Below, piece by piece: positions 8,386-17,237 of a stretch of 64,000 bases of DNA. Position numbers and translations under genes: made by a program. Under the pieces are notes generated by a model. The model searched no databases and was not told the origin of the DNA. It saw only the letters and a program-made list of their open reading frames with translations. The DNA is from CAZSDW01 sp964605705 (lineage in GTDB: Bacteria > Fidelibacterota > UBA2242): NCBI GenBank assembly GCA_964605705.1, contig CAZSDW010000010.1, positions 39,005-103,004 on the forward strand. Direction: 5' to 3'. Position 1 is the stretch's first letter, and each line of letters begins with the position of its first letter.

Positions 8386-8872
8386 TGCAGATAACGTTGG
8401 GTGATCATCCTGTCTATTGCCTTTAAGTGGGCTGCATGTATCTGCAATGAATTTTCATCACAAGTGACATTCCCGGGTATAGATAATTTCAGGCGGAGAA
8501 GCTTTTTCCATCAATATCCATCCTGATCAAAAAATAAAACCGGTACTATCCGGAACATTTTCACCGGTTCAGATTATATTATGCAAGAAATAAAAGTTGT
8601 TACATAATCACATCTGCCTGGCAAGAAAAACATTCATGTTCCATCTTATTAGAACGGTATGATTGTGGAATTCAGGTACAATCTTGATTATACTGATTCG
8701 GCTGCCGCCCCGATTCAGTACAGCATCAGGAATAAAACCTACGATATCTGGACTGGTTACGTCTTTTAAAATAATCCATATAATTTCTCCCGGATAAATC
8801 CGGGGGGCAGGTTCTTCATCGTGCGTCAAAATAGAACCTTGCAAGTTCCCTTGGAATCCAGCAGATTCGGAC
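8386..8872. other. Intergenic region with one doubtful minus-strand frame
   Basis: This 487-bp gap separates the T9SS remnant from the radical SAM gene. A 90-residue minus-strand frame (8880-8608) runs through it and overlaps the radical SAM start by 8 bp. It has no ribosome binding site I can recognise and no family resemblance, so it is not called as a gene. No terminator with a T-run is evident after 8385. Confidence 0.4.
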
Positions 8873-10510
8873 ATGTTCACTATTTGCCTGATTCAACCAC
8901 CTGTCGAAGATTTCTATGCAACCCCGATCCGGAATATTCCCCTGGGATTGCTGTCCATCGGCACTGTCCTGAAAGCCAAAAACAATGTCGGTCTACTGGA
9001 TCTCCGGCAACAGAAACAGCGCCGGAAATCCATTCCGGAAGAATTAACCGATGTCACTATCTATTATCGGTTTGAGGACGCTTCACCCTTTTCACTCTAT
9101 AAATCTTATTCACGATATGGAGCCAACTTCGACGATATCGCCCGTTTGATTCCCGCTGCTGCAGATGTTTTCCTGGTGTCTGCGCTTTTCAGCACCTATA
9201 TCCATGAAGCCCTGGAAGTCATCCGGCTAATCCGGCAGAATAATAATCGGGCAACCATTATCGCCGGTGGTTCCGGGGCTATGTTCCATTCAGATGTGTT
9301 TTTTAATGCCGGAACCGATTTCATTATACAGGGCGAGGGTGAAGTTGCTGTCGCCCGTTTACTCGATGAGCTGGAAAAATCTCAGCCTGATTTTGCCGCT
9401 GTTCCCAATTTAGTCTGGCGAAATGGTCGCGATATGATTCGGAATCCGTTAGAGATAATCACTGATATTGATCGATTACCTTTTCCCGACTACACAATTC
9501 CCGGAACACCGGAATATATATTCAACAGAAAACGCCACGCCATGATCATGGCAAGCCGGGGCTGCCCGCATCGCTGCCGGTTTTGCTCCGTTCAGCAGGT
9601 ATTTGGAATAAAATACCGTTCGCGCTCTGTGGAAAATGTCTTAGCGGAACTGGATGATAAAATCGGACAGGGCTTCCGGTCTTTTGATTTCGAAGATGAT
9701 CATTTTGGCGGCAGCCGTCGCTGGCTGAACAATTTATTGGATGGGATTATCGAAAGGTTTTCCGGCTATGATCTGTCCTTCCAGGCAATGAACGGCATCA
9801 CCGCCAGTAATCTCGATGAAATGCTTCTTGGGAAAATGAAAAAAGCCGGTTTTAAGTCAATCAACCTGTCGCTGGTCACCCCTGATCAGACCCGTCAGGA
9901 TGCCCTGCAACGCCCCTTTGACACAGCGCAATTCAGTAAAATTGTCCGTTCCGCCCATGAGATCGGTTTGAAAATAACCGCCTATCTGATCATCGGTCTG
10001 CCCGGCGATACTGTAAATGATAATTTTAAGTCCATTCTGTTTCTGGCGGATTTGCCGGTACTTATCGGACCTTCCCTGTTTTACCTGGTCCCCGGAACGC
10101 CGATTTTTGACGAACTGAAGGAAAAAGATCAAATCCCCAAATCGCCGCGCTGCTACCGTTCCAGCTATTTTCCCTTTGAGCAACCGGATTTTTCACGATG
10201 CTCAGCGATGACCCTTTTTCGCATCTGCCGGATTCTCAACTTTATCAAAGCCGCCCGGGAATATGAGTATCATCCCACAGACTATTTCGTCAAGAATAAT
10301 CACATTATTTTACCCGAAGCACTGAATGGCAGACAGTCCCAGATTACCCTTGGTTTTGCCCTGCTGGATATTCTGAAAAATACCGGTATCCTCTACGGCA
10401 CAGCTAAAAAGACGAAGAGTCAATACCCACTGGTCGCGGAAAAAGTTGACGAGAAACTGTTCCGCCTTTTCCTCAGTTCCTGCTCAAAATATTTACAGCA
10501 TCTATATTAG
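8873..10510 (+). CDS. B12-binding-domain radical SAM protein
   Basis: A 545-residue enzyme with an N-terminal cobalamin-binding-like Rossmann domain (LIQPPVEDFYATPIRNIPLG, then VSALFSTYIHEALEVIRLI and GGSGAMFHSDVF). A radical SAM domain starts near residue 225 with the [4Fe-4S] motif CPHRCRFC. The pattern of ASRGCPHRCRFCS followed by YRSRSVENVLAEL is typical of the B12-binding radical SAM superfamily (methyltransferases, cyclases, HpnJ/BchE relatives). The canonical DXHXXG cobalamin motif is not clear, so cobalamin binding is uncertain. The substrate cannot be assigned. The gene ends 5 bp from the convergent minus-strand gene. Confidence 0.85.
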   Translation: MFTICLIQPPVEDFYATPIRNIPLGLLSIGTVLKAKNNVGLLDLRQQKQRRKSIPEELTDVTIYYRFEDASPFSLYKSYSRYGANFDDIARLIPAAADVFLVSALFSTYIHEALEVIRLIRQNNNRATIIAGGSGAMFHSDVFFNAGTDFIIQGEGEVAVARLLDELEKSQPDFAAVPNLVWRNGRDMIRNPLEIITDIDRLPFPDYTIPGTPEYIFNRKRHAMIMASRGCPHRCRFCSVQQVFGIKYRSRSVENVLAELDDKIGQGFRSFDFEDDHFGGSRRWLNNLLDGIIERFSGYDLSFQAMNGITASNLDEMLLGKMKKAGFKSINLSLVTPDQTRQDALQRPFDTAQFSKIVRSAHEIGLKITAYLIIGLPGDTVNDNFKSILFLADLPVLIGPSLFYLVPGTPIFDELKEKDQIPKSPRCYRSSYFPFEQPDFSRCSAMTLFRICRILNFIKAAREYEYHPTDYFVKNNHIILPEALNGRQSQITLGFALLDILKNTGILYGTAKKTKSQYPLVAEKVDEKLFRLFLSSCSKYLQHLY

Positions 10511-10515
10511 CGGAA

Positions 10516-11979
10516 TTATAATCCCATTTCCGTCATTGCCTGTTCAATCAGTTTATCACTGACTTTCTGGATCGCCCGGGTTCCGGCAGCTTCCTCGGAA
10601 TTGCCGGCATTTTTATCCTCGATCATATAATTGCCGACTACGGTTTTCATCTGAATATTATAAACCTTGAGTGTCCCACGCGCCTTGGCAAAGTAAAAAC
10701 CATCCTGGATTTTATTTGTCTGACCCGACGAAACAGTTCCGAGAATGACAAGATCTGCACCTGTATTACTCACCATATTGGCGATTTTTTCCGCCTGGTC
10801 GGTCAAACCGTACTCGTTAAGTTGGCTAAAAGGATTGTTCTCAAGCACTTTAAAACCCACCGCGGTCATTTTTTCCAAAAGAGCATTCTCGAGATAAGAA
10901 ATTTCCACCGCTTTACCGAGATTGCTCTCAATAATTTTCACCATGACTTTGTTATCCGGCAGCAGCGAAAAGGTATATTGATTATTACTGATTTTCAACG
11001 CTTCGGGAAGCTGCACCGTCGCCCGGATATCGACATTTCCGGCAGAAACGAAATTTTTGATAAAACAGAAAGCATTACCATCCTGGTCGGTTTTGGATTT
11101 TAATTCCATGGTAACCTTGCCCCGCAGTACGGTAAATTCCACATCGAGATCCGGCAGGGGATAGCGTTGTTCACCATCCATCCAATAGACTGAAACGGTC
11201 AGAGGCTTAGCCAATGGCAGACCCATCTTAGCCGGTTGATCGGCACCGCTGCCAACAATCCGGATGCTAGCCGGAATCTGTTCCATGGTTGCCGCGATCT
11301 TCTCTTTAAAACTATTCAGCAGACCGAGTTCCTGAGGTGACAAGCCGGTAAATTTTGTCATCGGTAATATATTTGCCTGGACAGTATTCATCTGGTCCAG
11401 CGCCAAGGTAATTTGTCCCTGATGAGCCAGCTCCAGAGATTCTTCAAAACGGCTTTTACCGAGAGTAACTGTTTCATCGATCATTTCTTTCATAAACCGC
11501 TTATGATTCTCTTCGGAAAAGGGTACCGCCACAAACACCTGGTATTCAACCTGAGATTTGAAGCCGTCCTTAATTTTCCACTCTTCGACAAAAACCTCCT
11601 GCGGTTTGACAGCAATTATATTCCGGGATACCACTTTAATTCGGGAACTGGTGAAGGCATCAACGGAGGTGACTTCCGAAGTTTTTTCGATGATCTGGTC
11701 AACATATTCGCTTTCAATAATGCCCCCCAGCGTTTCGATAATTTGCCGTTTGGCGTCCGCCAGGGCATCCGCGCGGGCATCGGTTTCATTGGAAAACCGA
11801 TGGGAAATTCCGACGTAAATTCCCGGTTGGACTTTATCCACCCATTTGGGACGTGGTTCTTTTGTCACCCGTTTTTGCGCATACAGAATGTCACCGCTAG
11901 CTATAAGAAGCAGTAAAAAAGTCAGAATGTAACTCAAAAATCGTGTAAAATATTGCCTTGAGTCATCGCTAATTTTCAT
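10516..11979 (-). CDS. LPP20-like exported protein
   Basis: A 487-residue exported protein with a long signal segment (FLSYILTFLLLLIASGDILYAQ) that most likely ends in a signal peptidase I site after the alanine. Residues ~40-160 (PRPKWVDKV, then YVGISHRFSNETDARADALA) match the LPP20 lipoprotein/FlgT-N-like fold, which is common in periplasmic proteins of helical and gliding bacteria. The C-terminal ~130 residues (GADLVILGTVSSGQT, YFAKARGTLKVYN) resemble the curli/LpoB/FlgT-type domain that senses or assembles surface structures. Start ATG is supported by GGGG 6-7 nt upstream. It is divergent from the PorD-like gene across a ~200-bp promoter region. Precise role unknown. Confidence 0.65.
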   Translation of the reverse strand: MKISDDSRQYFTRFLSYILTFLLLLIASGDILYAQKRVTKEPRPKWVDKVQPGIYVGISHRFSNETDARADALADAKRQIIETLGGIIESEYVDQIIEKTSEVTSVDAFTSSRIKVVSRNIIAVKPQEVFVEEWKIKDGFKSQVEYQVFVAVPFSEENHKRFMKEMIDETVTLGKSRFEESLELAHQGQITLALDQMNTVQANILPMTKFTGLSPQELGLLNSFKEKIAATMEQIPASIRIVGSGADQPAKMGLPLAKPLTVSVYWMDGEQRYPLPDLDVEFTVLRGKVTMELKSKTDQDGNAFCFIKNFVSAGNVDIRATVQLPEALKISNNQYTFSLLPDNKVMVKIIESNLGKAVEISYLENALLEKMTAVGFKVLENNPFSQLNEYGLTDQAEKIANMVSNTGADLVILGTVSSGQTNKIQDGFYFAKARGTLKVYNIQMKTVVGNYMIEDKNAGNSEEAAGTRAIQKVSDKLIEQAMTEMGL

Positions 11980-12176
11980 TTTTACCCCGTCAACTTTTTA
12001 AAATTCAAATAAGAATAACCAGAAATTCCCATAATTTCAATCAAAAGATTTTCATTCCCCATGATTGTCCGTTTCATGTATCTCTGGAATTTAGTATATT
12101 CATGGCATATTATGCACAAGAAAGCGTTAAAAAACTACAAAACATTCATACTTCTGAAAGTGAGGGAAATCAAGGC

Positions 12177-13022
12177 ATGAAGGTTTTTAAGATTCTTTCA
12201 ATTGCTATTATCTTTTTACTTTCAACATTGACAGTTGCTCAATTTGTCGATGTGTTCATCGAGATATCTGTCGATCGAATGCCTGAAAAAGAGCGCAACG
12301 ATCTCAAGACCCTCGAACAGATGATCCCGTTTTATTTTAAAAATTATGACTGGTTTGACAACAGCTACGGTATTGAAATCCCGATCAAGATCAGCATGTT
12401 CCCGGAAGCCGTCAATTCCAGCGGTTTTGAACGGATGTTTTCCTCTCAGATTTTTATTTCCACCGAATCCGGCGATCAGCGCTTTTTCGAGAAAAGTTTC
12501 AAATTCGTCTATAATACCAATGATCCCCTGATGCACTCCGAACTGATTCAGCCCCTGACCGGTACTTTTGATTTCTATGGGTATATGCTCATTGCCGGCG
12601 AGCTGGATACTTATGATCCGCTGGGCGGAAACACCATGTACGACATCGCCCGGGAAATCGCCACCAGAGGACAGGTTTCCGAACGTCCGACAGGATGGAA
12701 GCAGCGTTTGCGCGAACTGGATGAAATTCTGCGCCTGCGAGACTACCGCCTGAGTAAATATTACTACTGGCAGAGTATCGACATGATCGATCAGGAAAAG
12801 CCGCAAGAGGTTTTGAACGCACTGAATAAAATGATCGAGCATCTTGGCAAGATGTTCGAGGTCAACGCCCGCGAAAGATACACCCATATTTTTCTGGATG
12901 TTCACGCCCGGGATATCGCTGAAATTATCCGGGATTTCGGAACCCCGGAAATGCTGGTAAAAATCATTGAACTGGATCCCGACAATGAAGCTATCTATAA
13001 AAAACTGGGCACATCCGGATAA
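12177..13022 (+). CDS. DUF4835 / PorD-like protein (possible T9SS component)
   Basis: The start is placed at the ATG at 12177, after GAGGG, giving a signal peptide (KILSIAIIFLLSTLTVAQ). An ATG at 12102 in the same frame would bury it. The 281-residue product has the DUF4835 pattern: an early VDVFIEISVDRM strand, LTGTFDFYGYMLIAGELD with a following YDPLGGNTMYDIA, and YRLSKYYYWQSIDMI near residue 210. In Bacteroidota this family includes PorD, reported to be needed for type IX secretion and gliding. Two T9SS-tailed proteins in this window support such a role. The match is from pattern memory and should be tested by profile search. Confidence 0.65.
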   Translation: MKVFKILSIAIIFLLSTLTVAQFVDVFIEISVDRMPEKERNDLKTLEQMIPFYFKNYDWFDNSYGIEIPIKISMFPEAVNSSGFERMFSSQIFISTESGDQRFFEKSFKFVYNTNDPLMHSELIQPLTGTFDFYGYMLIAGELDTYDPLGGNTMYDIAREIATRGQVSERPTGWKQRLRELDEILRLRDYRLSKYYYWQSIDMIDQEKPQEVLNALNKMIEHLGKMFEVNARERYTHIFLDVHARDIAEIIRDFGTPEMLVKIIELDPDNEAIYKKLGTSG

Positions 13023-13029
13023 TCGGGTA

Positions 13030-14073
13030 TTATTTTAGTATATCGAGATAACGTTTTTTCTTCAATAAATAAAATCCCAATGCAATCGAACCGTGGTACA
13101 ACCGATCCATGATCTTGCGGTCAGGCACAATCCGCAGGGATTTGACTAACCGGCGTTTGCGAATGGCAAATCCCGGGTGAGCAAGTATCCAGAGGTGCGC
13201 TTTCAGAATCGCCAGCACTCTGCCCCAGTCCCACTTCAGCAGCGAATACGCCAGCGCCATAAGATCAAGCAGTAAGCGAATCGGGGCAAGATACAGCATC
13301 ACGGGCAATTGATAATTGGCTAAAAGCGTCAGCAGACTATTACGATGATTGAGGTATTTTTTAAACGGTGATTCAGCACCCAGTGTGAAACCGGAGCGAT
13401 GCCAGACAAGCGACTTTGGTTCAATGGCAATGTCATAGCCCATCAATTGAATTCGCCACTGCAAATCGATTTCTTCCATATGGGCAAAAAAGGTTTCATC
13501 CAGAAGCCCGGCTTTTTTTACAATCTCGGTCCGGGCTAAAAATGCCGTACCCGACGCCCAGAAGATGCGATCGGAAAATGAATCATACTGACCGAAATCT
13601 TTTTCGATAAATTCTGCCACCCGACCATGAGCAAAAGGAAATGCAAAAATATCCATCTCCCCGCCGCAAGCACCGGAATAATCGAAGTATTCACGGTTTT
13701 GATAAGACCGGATTTTCGGCTGGACGACTGCGATTTTCGGATCGCTTTCCAGCTTTTCCAGGAGCAATTCAATCCAGCCAGCCTGATGAATCGTATCATT
13801 GTTCAGAATCAAAATATAGGGAGTCCCGGCTGCCCGGATTCCGGCGTTGCAGCCACCGGCAAATCCCAGATTCTTTTCTAACTTCAGGATTTCGACTGCG
13901 GGGAATTCTGTCTCGACCAGCTTAATACTGGCGTCAGTCGAGGCATTATCTACCAGAATTGTATGAATGTTCAGGGTTGTCGATTTATACAGGGAAATGA
14001 GGCAATCCCGCAGGATATCCACCCCATTATAATGGGGAATAATAACGCTTATATCTGTATCGGGTCGATTCAA
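13030..14073 (-). CDS. Family 2 glycosyltransferase (rhamnosyltransferase-like)
   Basis: A 347-residue GT-A enzyme. The N-terminus DISVIIPHYNGVDILRDCL, the nucleotide-binding VDNASTDAS, the metal-binding ILNNDT (DXD position) and the acceptor-side segment DETFFAHMEEIDLQWR are those of GT2 enzymes of the WcaE/RfbN type that add sugars to surface polysaccharides. The C-terminal ~100 residues carry one or two membrane-associated helices (LAPIRLLLDLMALAYSLL). The start is TTG with CGGAG 6 nt upstream, 12 bp after the DUF2723 stop, so it is the last gene of the eight-gene minus-strand run. Confidence 0.85.
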   Translation of the reverse strand: MNRPDTDISVIIPHYNGVDILRDCLISLYKSTTLNIHTILVDNASTDASIKLVETEFPAVEILKLEKNLGFAGGCNAGIRAAGTPYILILNNDTIHQAGWIELLLEKLESDPKIAVVQPKIRSYQNREYFDYSGACGGEMDIFAFPFAHGRVAEFIEKDFGQYDSFSDRIFWASGTAFLARTEIVKKAGLLDETFFAHMEEIDLQWRIQLMGYDIAIEPKSLVWHRSGFTLGAESPFKKYLNHRNSLLTLLANYQLPVMLYLAPIRLLLDLMALAYSLLKWDWGRVLAILKAHLWILAHPGFAIRKRRLVKSLRIVPDRKIMDRLYHGSIALGFYLLKKKRYLDILK

Positions 14074-14085
14074 TCAGCTCCGGAT

Positions 14086-16908
14086 TTAATTTATTTCCTG
14101 CGGAACGACGAGAGAATCGGCTGAAATCGCCGGAATCCGGGATTGATACTGATCGCGCATCATCACCGCATTTTTATCAGTCGGATGGACAATCAGCCAA
14201 TTGTCCAGCAAGCGTGTCGCCGCTTCAAAATCATCGGACTCTTCATACAGCTTAACCATTAAACTGACCAGCTCAACATTAGACTGGTTGGTCGTATAAA
14301 CCGGTTCGAGAATTGCGAGAGCAGATTGCACATCTTTCAGATACTGATAATAAATAGTCGCATACTTGATTTTCTTTTTATCGCTGATTCGCGGCTGGGA
14401 CAGCAGCTTATCCAGGCGTTTCTTCAACTCTTCTGAACGTCCGCCCTCACTGTACAGCATCCCTAACTGAATATAGGTGTCTTCATTCCCGATGGGAAGC
14501 AGATCCTCCGGCATATAGGCGTTCATGGAATCCAGAACCGCCAGCATGCCATCCGTCTGCCCGGAGTAAAATTTGTCCACAGCCACCTGGAAAAAGGCTG
14601 CCCGGTAATTGCCAATCAGTTTTGTAATGGTATCATTGAAATAGACTTTGGGATTATCGAGATTTCGATAGCGGTACAGATTTAAAAGATTGTCTTCGAT
14701 TTTGGCAATATCCGTACGCTTCACCTCTTCCGGAAACACCTGAAAAGCCAAGCCCTGCATCTGCAGATATTTTTCCATCCCGAGACGATTGCCCGGAGAA
14801 ACCGTGGTAGCAAAATAGATCGGCTTCTCCCAGTTGTTGGCTTCCAGAATCTGCAGAATCATAATATCCTGAACCCGCAGACCCTGCCCCATAATCGTGG
14901 GTTTCAAATCCCATTCCATCTCTTCCAGATCACTCCCGGGAGGCGGTGAGATTTTGACCTTTTTGGCTTTCCAGGGAATCACGGTCAAACGATCGATGTC
15001 AGCATCACTCAGCCGACCGAGCGGTATTTTGGGCTCGTTATCGCGCAATTGTTTAATGTACCACTGCGTATTCAGCAGGCTCAGATTGACAACGCGCACA
15101 TCCTTGCGGACGCCCTCAACCTCCTGCATATACCAGACCGGGAAGGTGTCATTATCTCCATTGGTAAAAATGACGCCGTTCGGTTCGCAACTCTGCAGCA
15201 GATTCCAGGAATAATCCCAGGCAACGTAATTTCCCTTGCGATTATGCTCATGATAATTGGCAACCAGGACATTGACCGGTAATACCAGTAACAATAATAT
15301 TGTCACGGCATAGGTCAACGGTTTTCGCATTTTTTCATTTTTGAATTCAATCAAATGACTGATCAGGGCTGAGGCACCGATACCGATCCAGATGGCAAAT
15401 GCAAAAAATGATCCCACATATGAGTAATCCCGCTCCCGGGGTTGCGGATCATCCTGATTCAGATAGAGGATGATCATCAGCCCGGTAAAGATAAACAGCG
15501 CCAGCACGGAAAGCGCTTTATTTTTATCCTTGTTAAAATGAACCAGCAACCCATACAAACCCACCAGGAACGGAAACGGCAGGAAAAACTGAAACGGGTC
15601 CACATTGACATCCTTGCGTCCGATAAACTGCCAGTTGAAATAACGGATATACATCTGTTTGATCTGATAATTCCATAAGTAATTCCAACCGCTTTTACCT
15701 TTCCAGCGATAATCAGCTTCCGGTTTCCAGACTTTTCGATTGAAAATGTCAGTAAATTCGCGACGCCCATACTGTTCACGTTCCAGATAGGCGACCGCCT
15801 GATGGGTCGTCTCGGGATCATTTTCATCGATAGCGGGATTTTGATTACTGCGGATAAATATCGTCGTGTAAGATGAATAACCGACCATTATCAATATCAG
15901 CGACATCAGCGCCAATGATACAATATGATGTTTTTTACGAATTGCCCAAGCCGTAACACCAAAAACGATCAGTACGACAATTCCTATCGCGGCGATTCCA
16001 AAACTATCCGCAATATTGGGAATACCCCGGATGACACCCCCATTGATTAACAGAAATATTGCGGAGGCAGTCGTAGCCATAAGAACCGTTTTACTATGCT
16101 CCCTGATACGATCACTCTGCGATTTCAGATACATGGGAATGTAAATCCCGACAAAGGATCCAAGCGTTAAAATTCCCTGCGCAGTAAAGGATTTTGTGAT
16201 GAGTGCCCGCCAAAAAACAAATAAGATCGACACAACAGCTACACCGATGATGACATCGGCGACCAGCCAGCCAATATTGGATATTTTGGTCCGTTTAAAA
16301 TAGATGATCAGTGCGATGAAGAATATCGCCAGCAGATTCAGCAGGTGGATTCCCATTGCCAACCCCAGAATATAGGCAATCAGCAGCAGGTATTTCTCAT
16401 GCCCCGGTTTATCGGCGCGCTGCTCCCAGAAAAGAATCAGCCAGACAACGATAGCCGTCAAGAACGTGGAATAGGCATAGACCTCGGCTTCAACGGCATT
16501 GAACCAGTGGCTGTCGGTAAAGGCAAACGTCATCGCTCCGATGAAAGCGCCGCCATACACTGCCATTTTATGCAATACCGTCACCGGCTTGCCCCAACTT
16601 TTCAACAGCTGCACAATAATCAAAAACAGAAACATCACGGCAAAGGAGCTGGCTAACGGCGACATTAAATTCACCCGATAGCCAATATCGCTGCCGATCG
16701 GCAACATCGCAAAGAAGCGCCCCAGCAACAAGTAAAGCGGACTCCCCGGCGGGTGCGGTACGCCCAGAATATAAGATGTAGCAATAAACTCACCGCAGTC
16801 CCAGAACGACACCGTCGGTGCCATCGTATCCATATAGACAATCCAGCTGAGAAAAAATGTCAGCAGCGCCAGAATAACCTTTACTTTGTTGTTTTTCAGA
16901 ATATCCAT
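14086..16908 (-). CDS. DUF2723 membrane protein (GT117, protein O-mannosyltransferase-like)
   Basis: A 940-residue integral membrane protein. The first ~550 residues hold about 11-13 membrane helices. The family signature lies near the N-terminus: MAPTVSFWDCGEFIATSYIL followed by GVPHPPGSPLYLLLGRF, where the Asp-Cys-Gly-Glu motif is the presumed catalytic site of GT-C enzymes. The soluble C-terminal part, from about residue 560, ends in helical repeats resembling TPRs. DUF2723 proteins are related to TMEM260-type O-mannosyltransferases and are common in Bacteroidota. With the GT2 gene directly downstream, a role in glycosylating exported proteins is a reasonable inference. Confidence 0.85.
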   Translation of the reverse strand: MDILKNNKVKVILALLTFFLSWIVYMDTMAPTVSFWDCGEFIATSYILGVPHPPGSPLYLLLGRFFAMLPIGSDIGYRVNLMSPLASSFAVMFLFLIIVQLLKSWGKPVTVLHKMAVYGGAFIGAMTFAFTDSHWFNAVEAEVYAYSTFLTAIVVWLILFWEQRADKPGHEKYLLLIAYILGLAMGIHLLNLLAIFFIALIIYFKRTKISNIGWLVADVIIGVAVVSILFVFWRALITKSFTAQGILTLGSFVGIYIPMYLKSQSDRIREHSKTVLMATTASAIFLLINGGVIRGIPNIADSFGIAAIGIVVLIVFGVTAWAIRKKHHIVSLALMSLILIMVGYSSYTTIFIRSNQNPAIDENDPETTHQAVAYLEREQYGRREFTDIFNRKVWKPEADYRWKGKSGWNYLWNYQIKQMYIRYFNWQFIGRKDVNVDPFQFFLPFPFLVGLYGLLVHFNKDKNKALSVLALFIFTGLMIILYLNQDDPQPRERDYSYVGSFFAFAIWIGIGASALISHLIEFKNEKMRKPLTYAVTILLLLVLPVNVLVANYHEHNRKGNYVAWDYSWNLLQSCEPNGVIFTNGDNDTFPVWYMQEVEGVRKDVRVVNLSLLNTQWYIKQLRDNEPKIPLGRLSDADIDRLTVIPWKAKKVKISPPPGSDLEEMEWDLKPTIMGQGLRVQDIMILQILEANNWEKPIYFATTVSPGNRLGMEKYLQMQGLAFQVFPEEVKRTDIAKIEDNLLNLYRYRNLDNPKVYFNDTITKLIGNYRAAFFQVAVDKFYSGQTDGMLAVLDSMNAYMPEDLLPIGNEDTYIQLGMLYSEGGRSEELKKRLDKLLSQPRISDKKKIKYATIYYQYLKDVQSALAILEPVYTTNQSNVELVSLMVKLYEESDDFEAATRLLDNWLIVHPTDKNAVMMRDQYQSRIPAISADSLVVPQEIN

Positions 16909-16929
16909 GATAATCCTTATGTAAAAATT

Positions 16930-17229
16930 TTATTCGTTTTCGGACTTATTATCGGGAGAATGCTGCAGCTTCAAATTAACAAAACTCATTTTCAATTCGG
17001 TGAGCGCCGAACTCATAATCTGCTGCTCATTATCCGAGAGGTTTCCCTGGGTCTTCTTTTCGAGCATCTCCAGCATATCAATCGTGAATTTGGCTTCATC
17101 CAGATTGACAGCCGTTTTACCGGTCACCGGATTTTCCCGTTTACCCATCTGAATCCAGGCATTTGAAACAAAGGATTGCAACAGTCCCAGGAACAACATC
17201 TGTTCGGTTTCCAGTGGATTTTCAGCCAT
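16930..17229 (-). CDS. DUF1844 domain protein
   Basis: A small acidic cytoplasmic protein of 99 residues from the ATG at 17229 (AGAGG 5 nt upstream; a GTG two codons earlier is less likely). The sequence EQMLFLGLLQSFVSNAWIQM, with NLDEAKFTIDMLEMLEKKT downstream, is characteristic of DUF1844, an all-helical family found in Deltaproteobacteria, Acidobacteria and FCB bacteria. The function is unknown. It starts 8 bp after the recG stop, so it is cotranscribed with recG. Confidence 0.85.
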   Translation of the reverse strand: MAENPLETEQMLFLGLLQSFVSNAWIQMGKRENPVTGKTAVNLDEAKFTIDMLEMLEKKTQGNLSDNEQQIMSSALTELKMSFVNLKLQHSPDNKSENE

Positions 17230-17237
17230 CAACACCT

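Noticed and set aside
8608..8880. 90-codon minus-strand ORF overlapping the radical SAM start
   Set aside because: No recognisable family, no ribosome binding site, and it overlaps the 5' end of a well supported gene.
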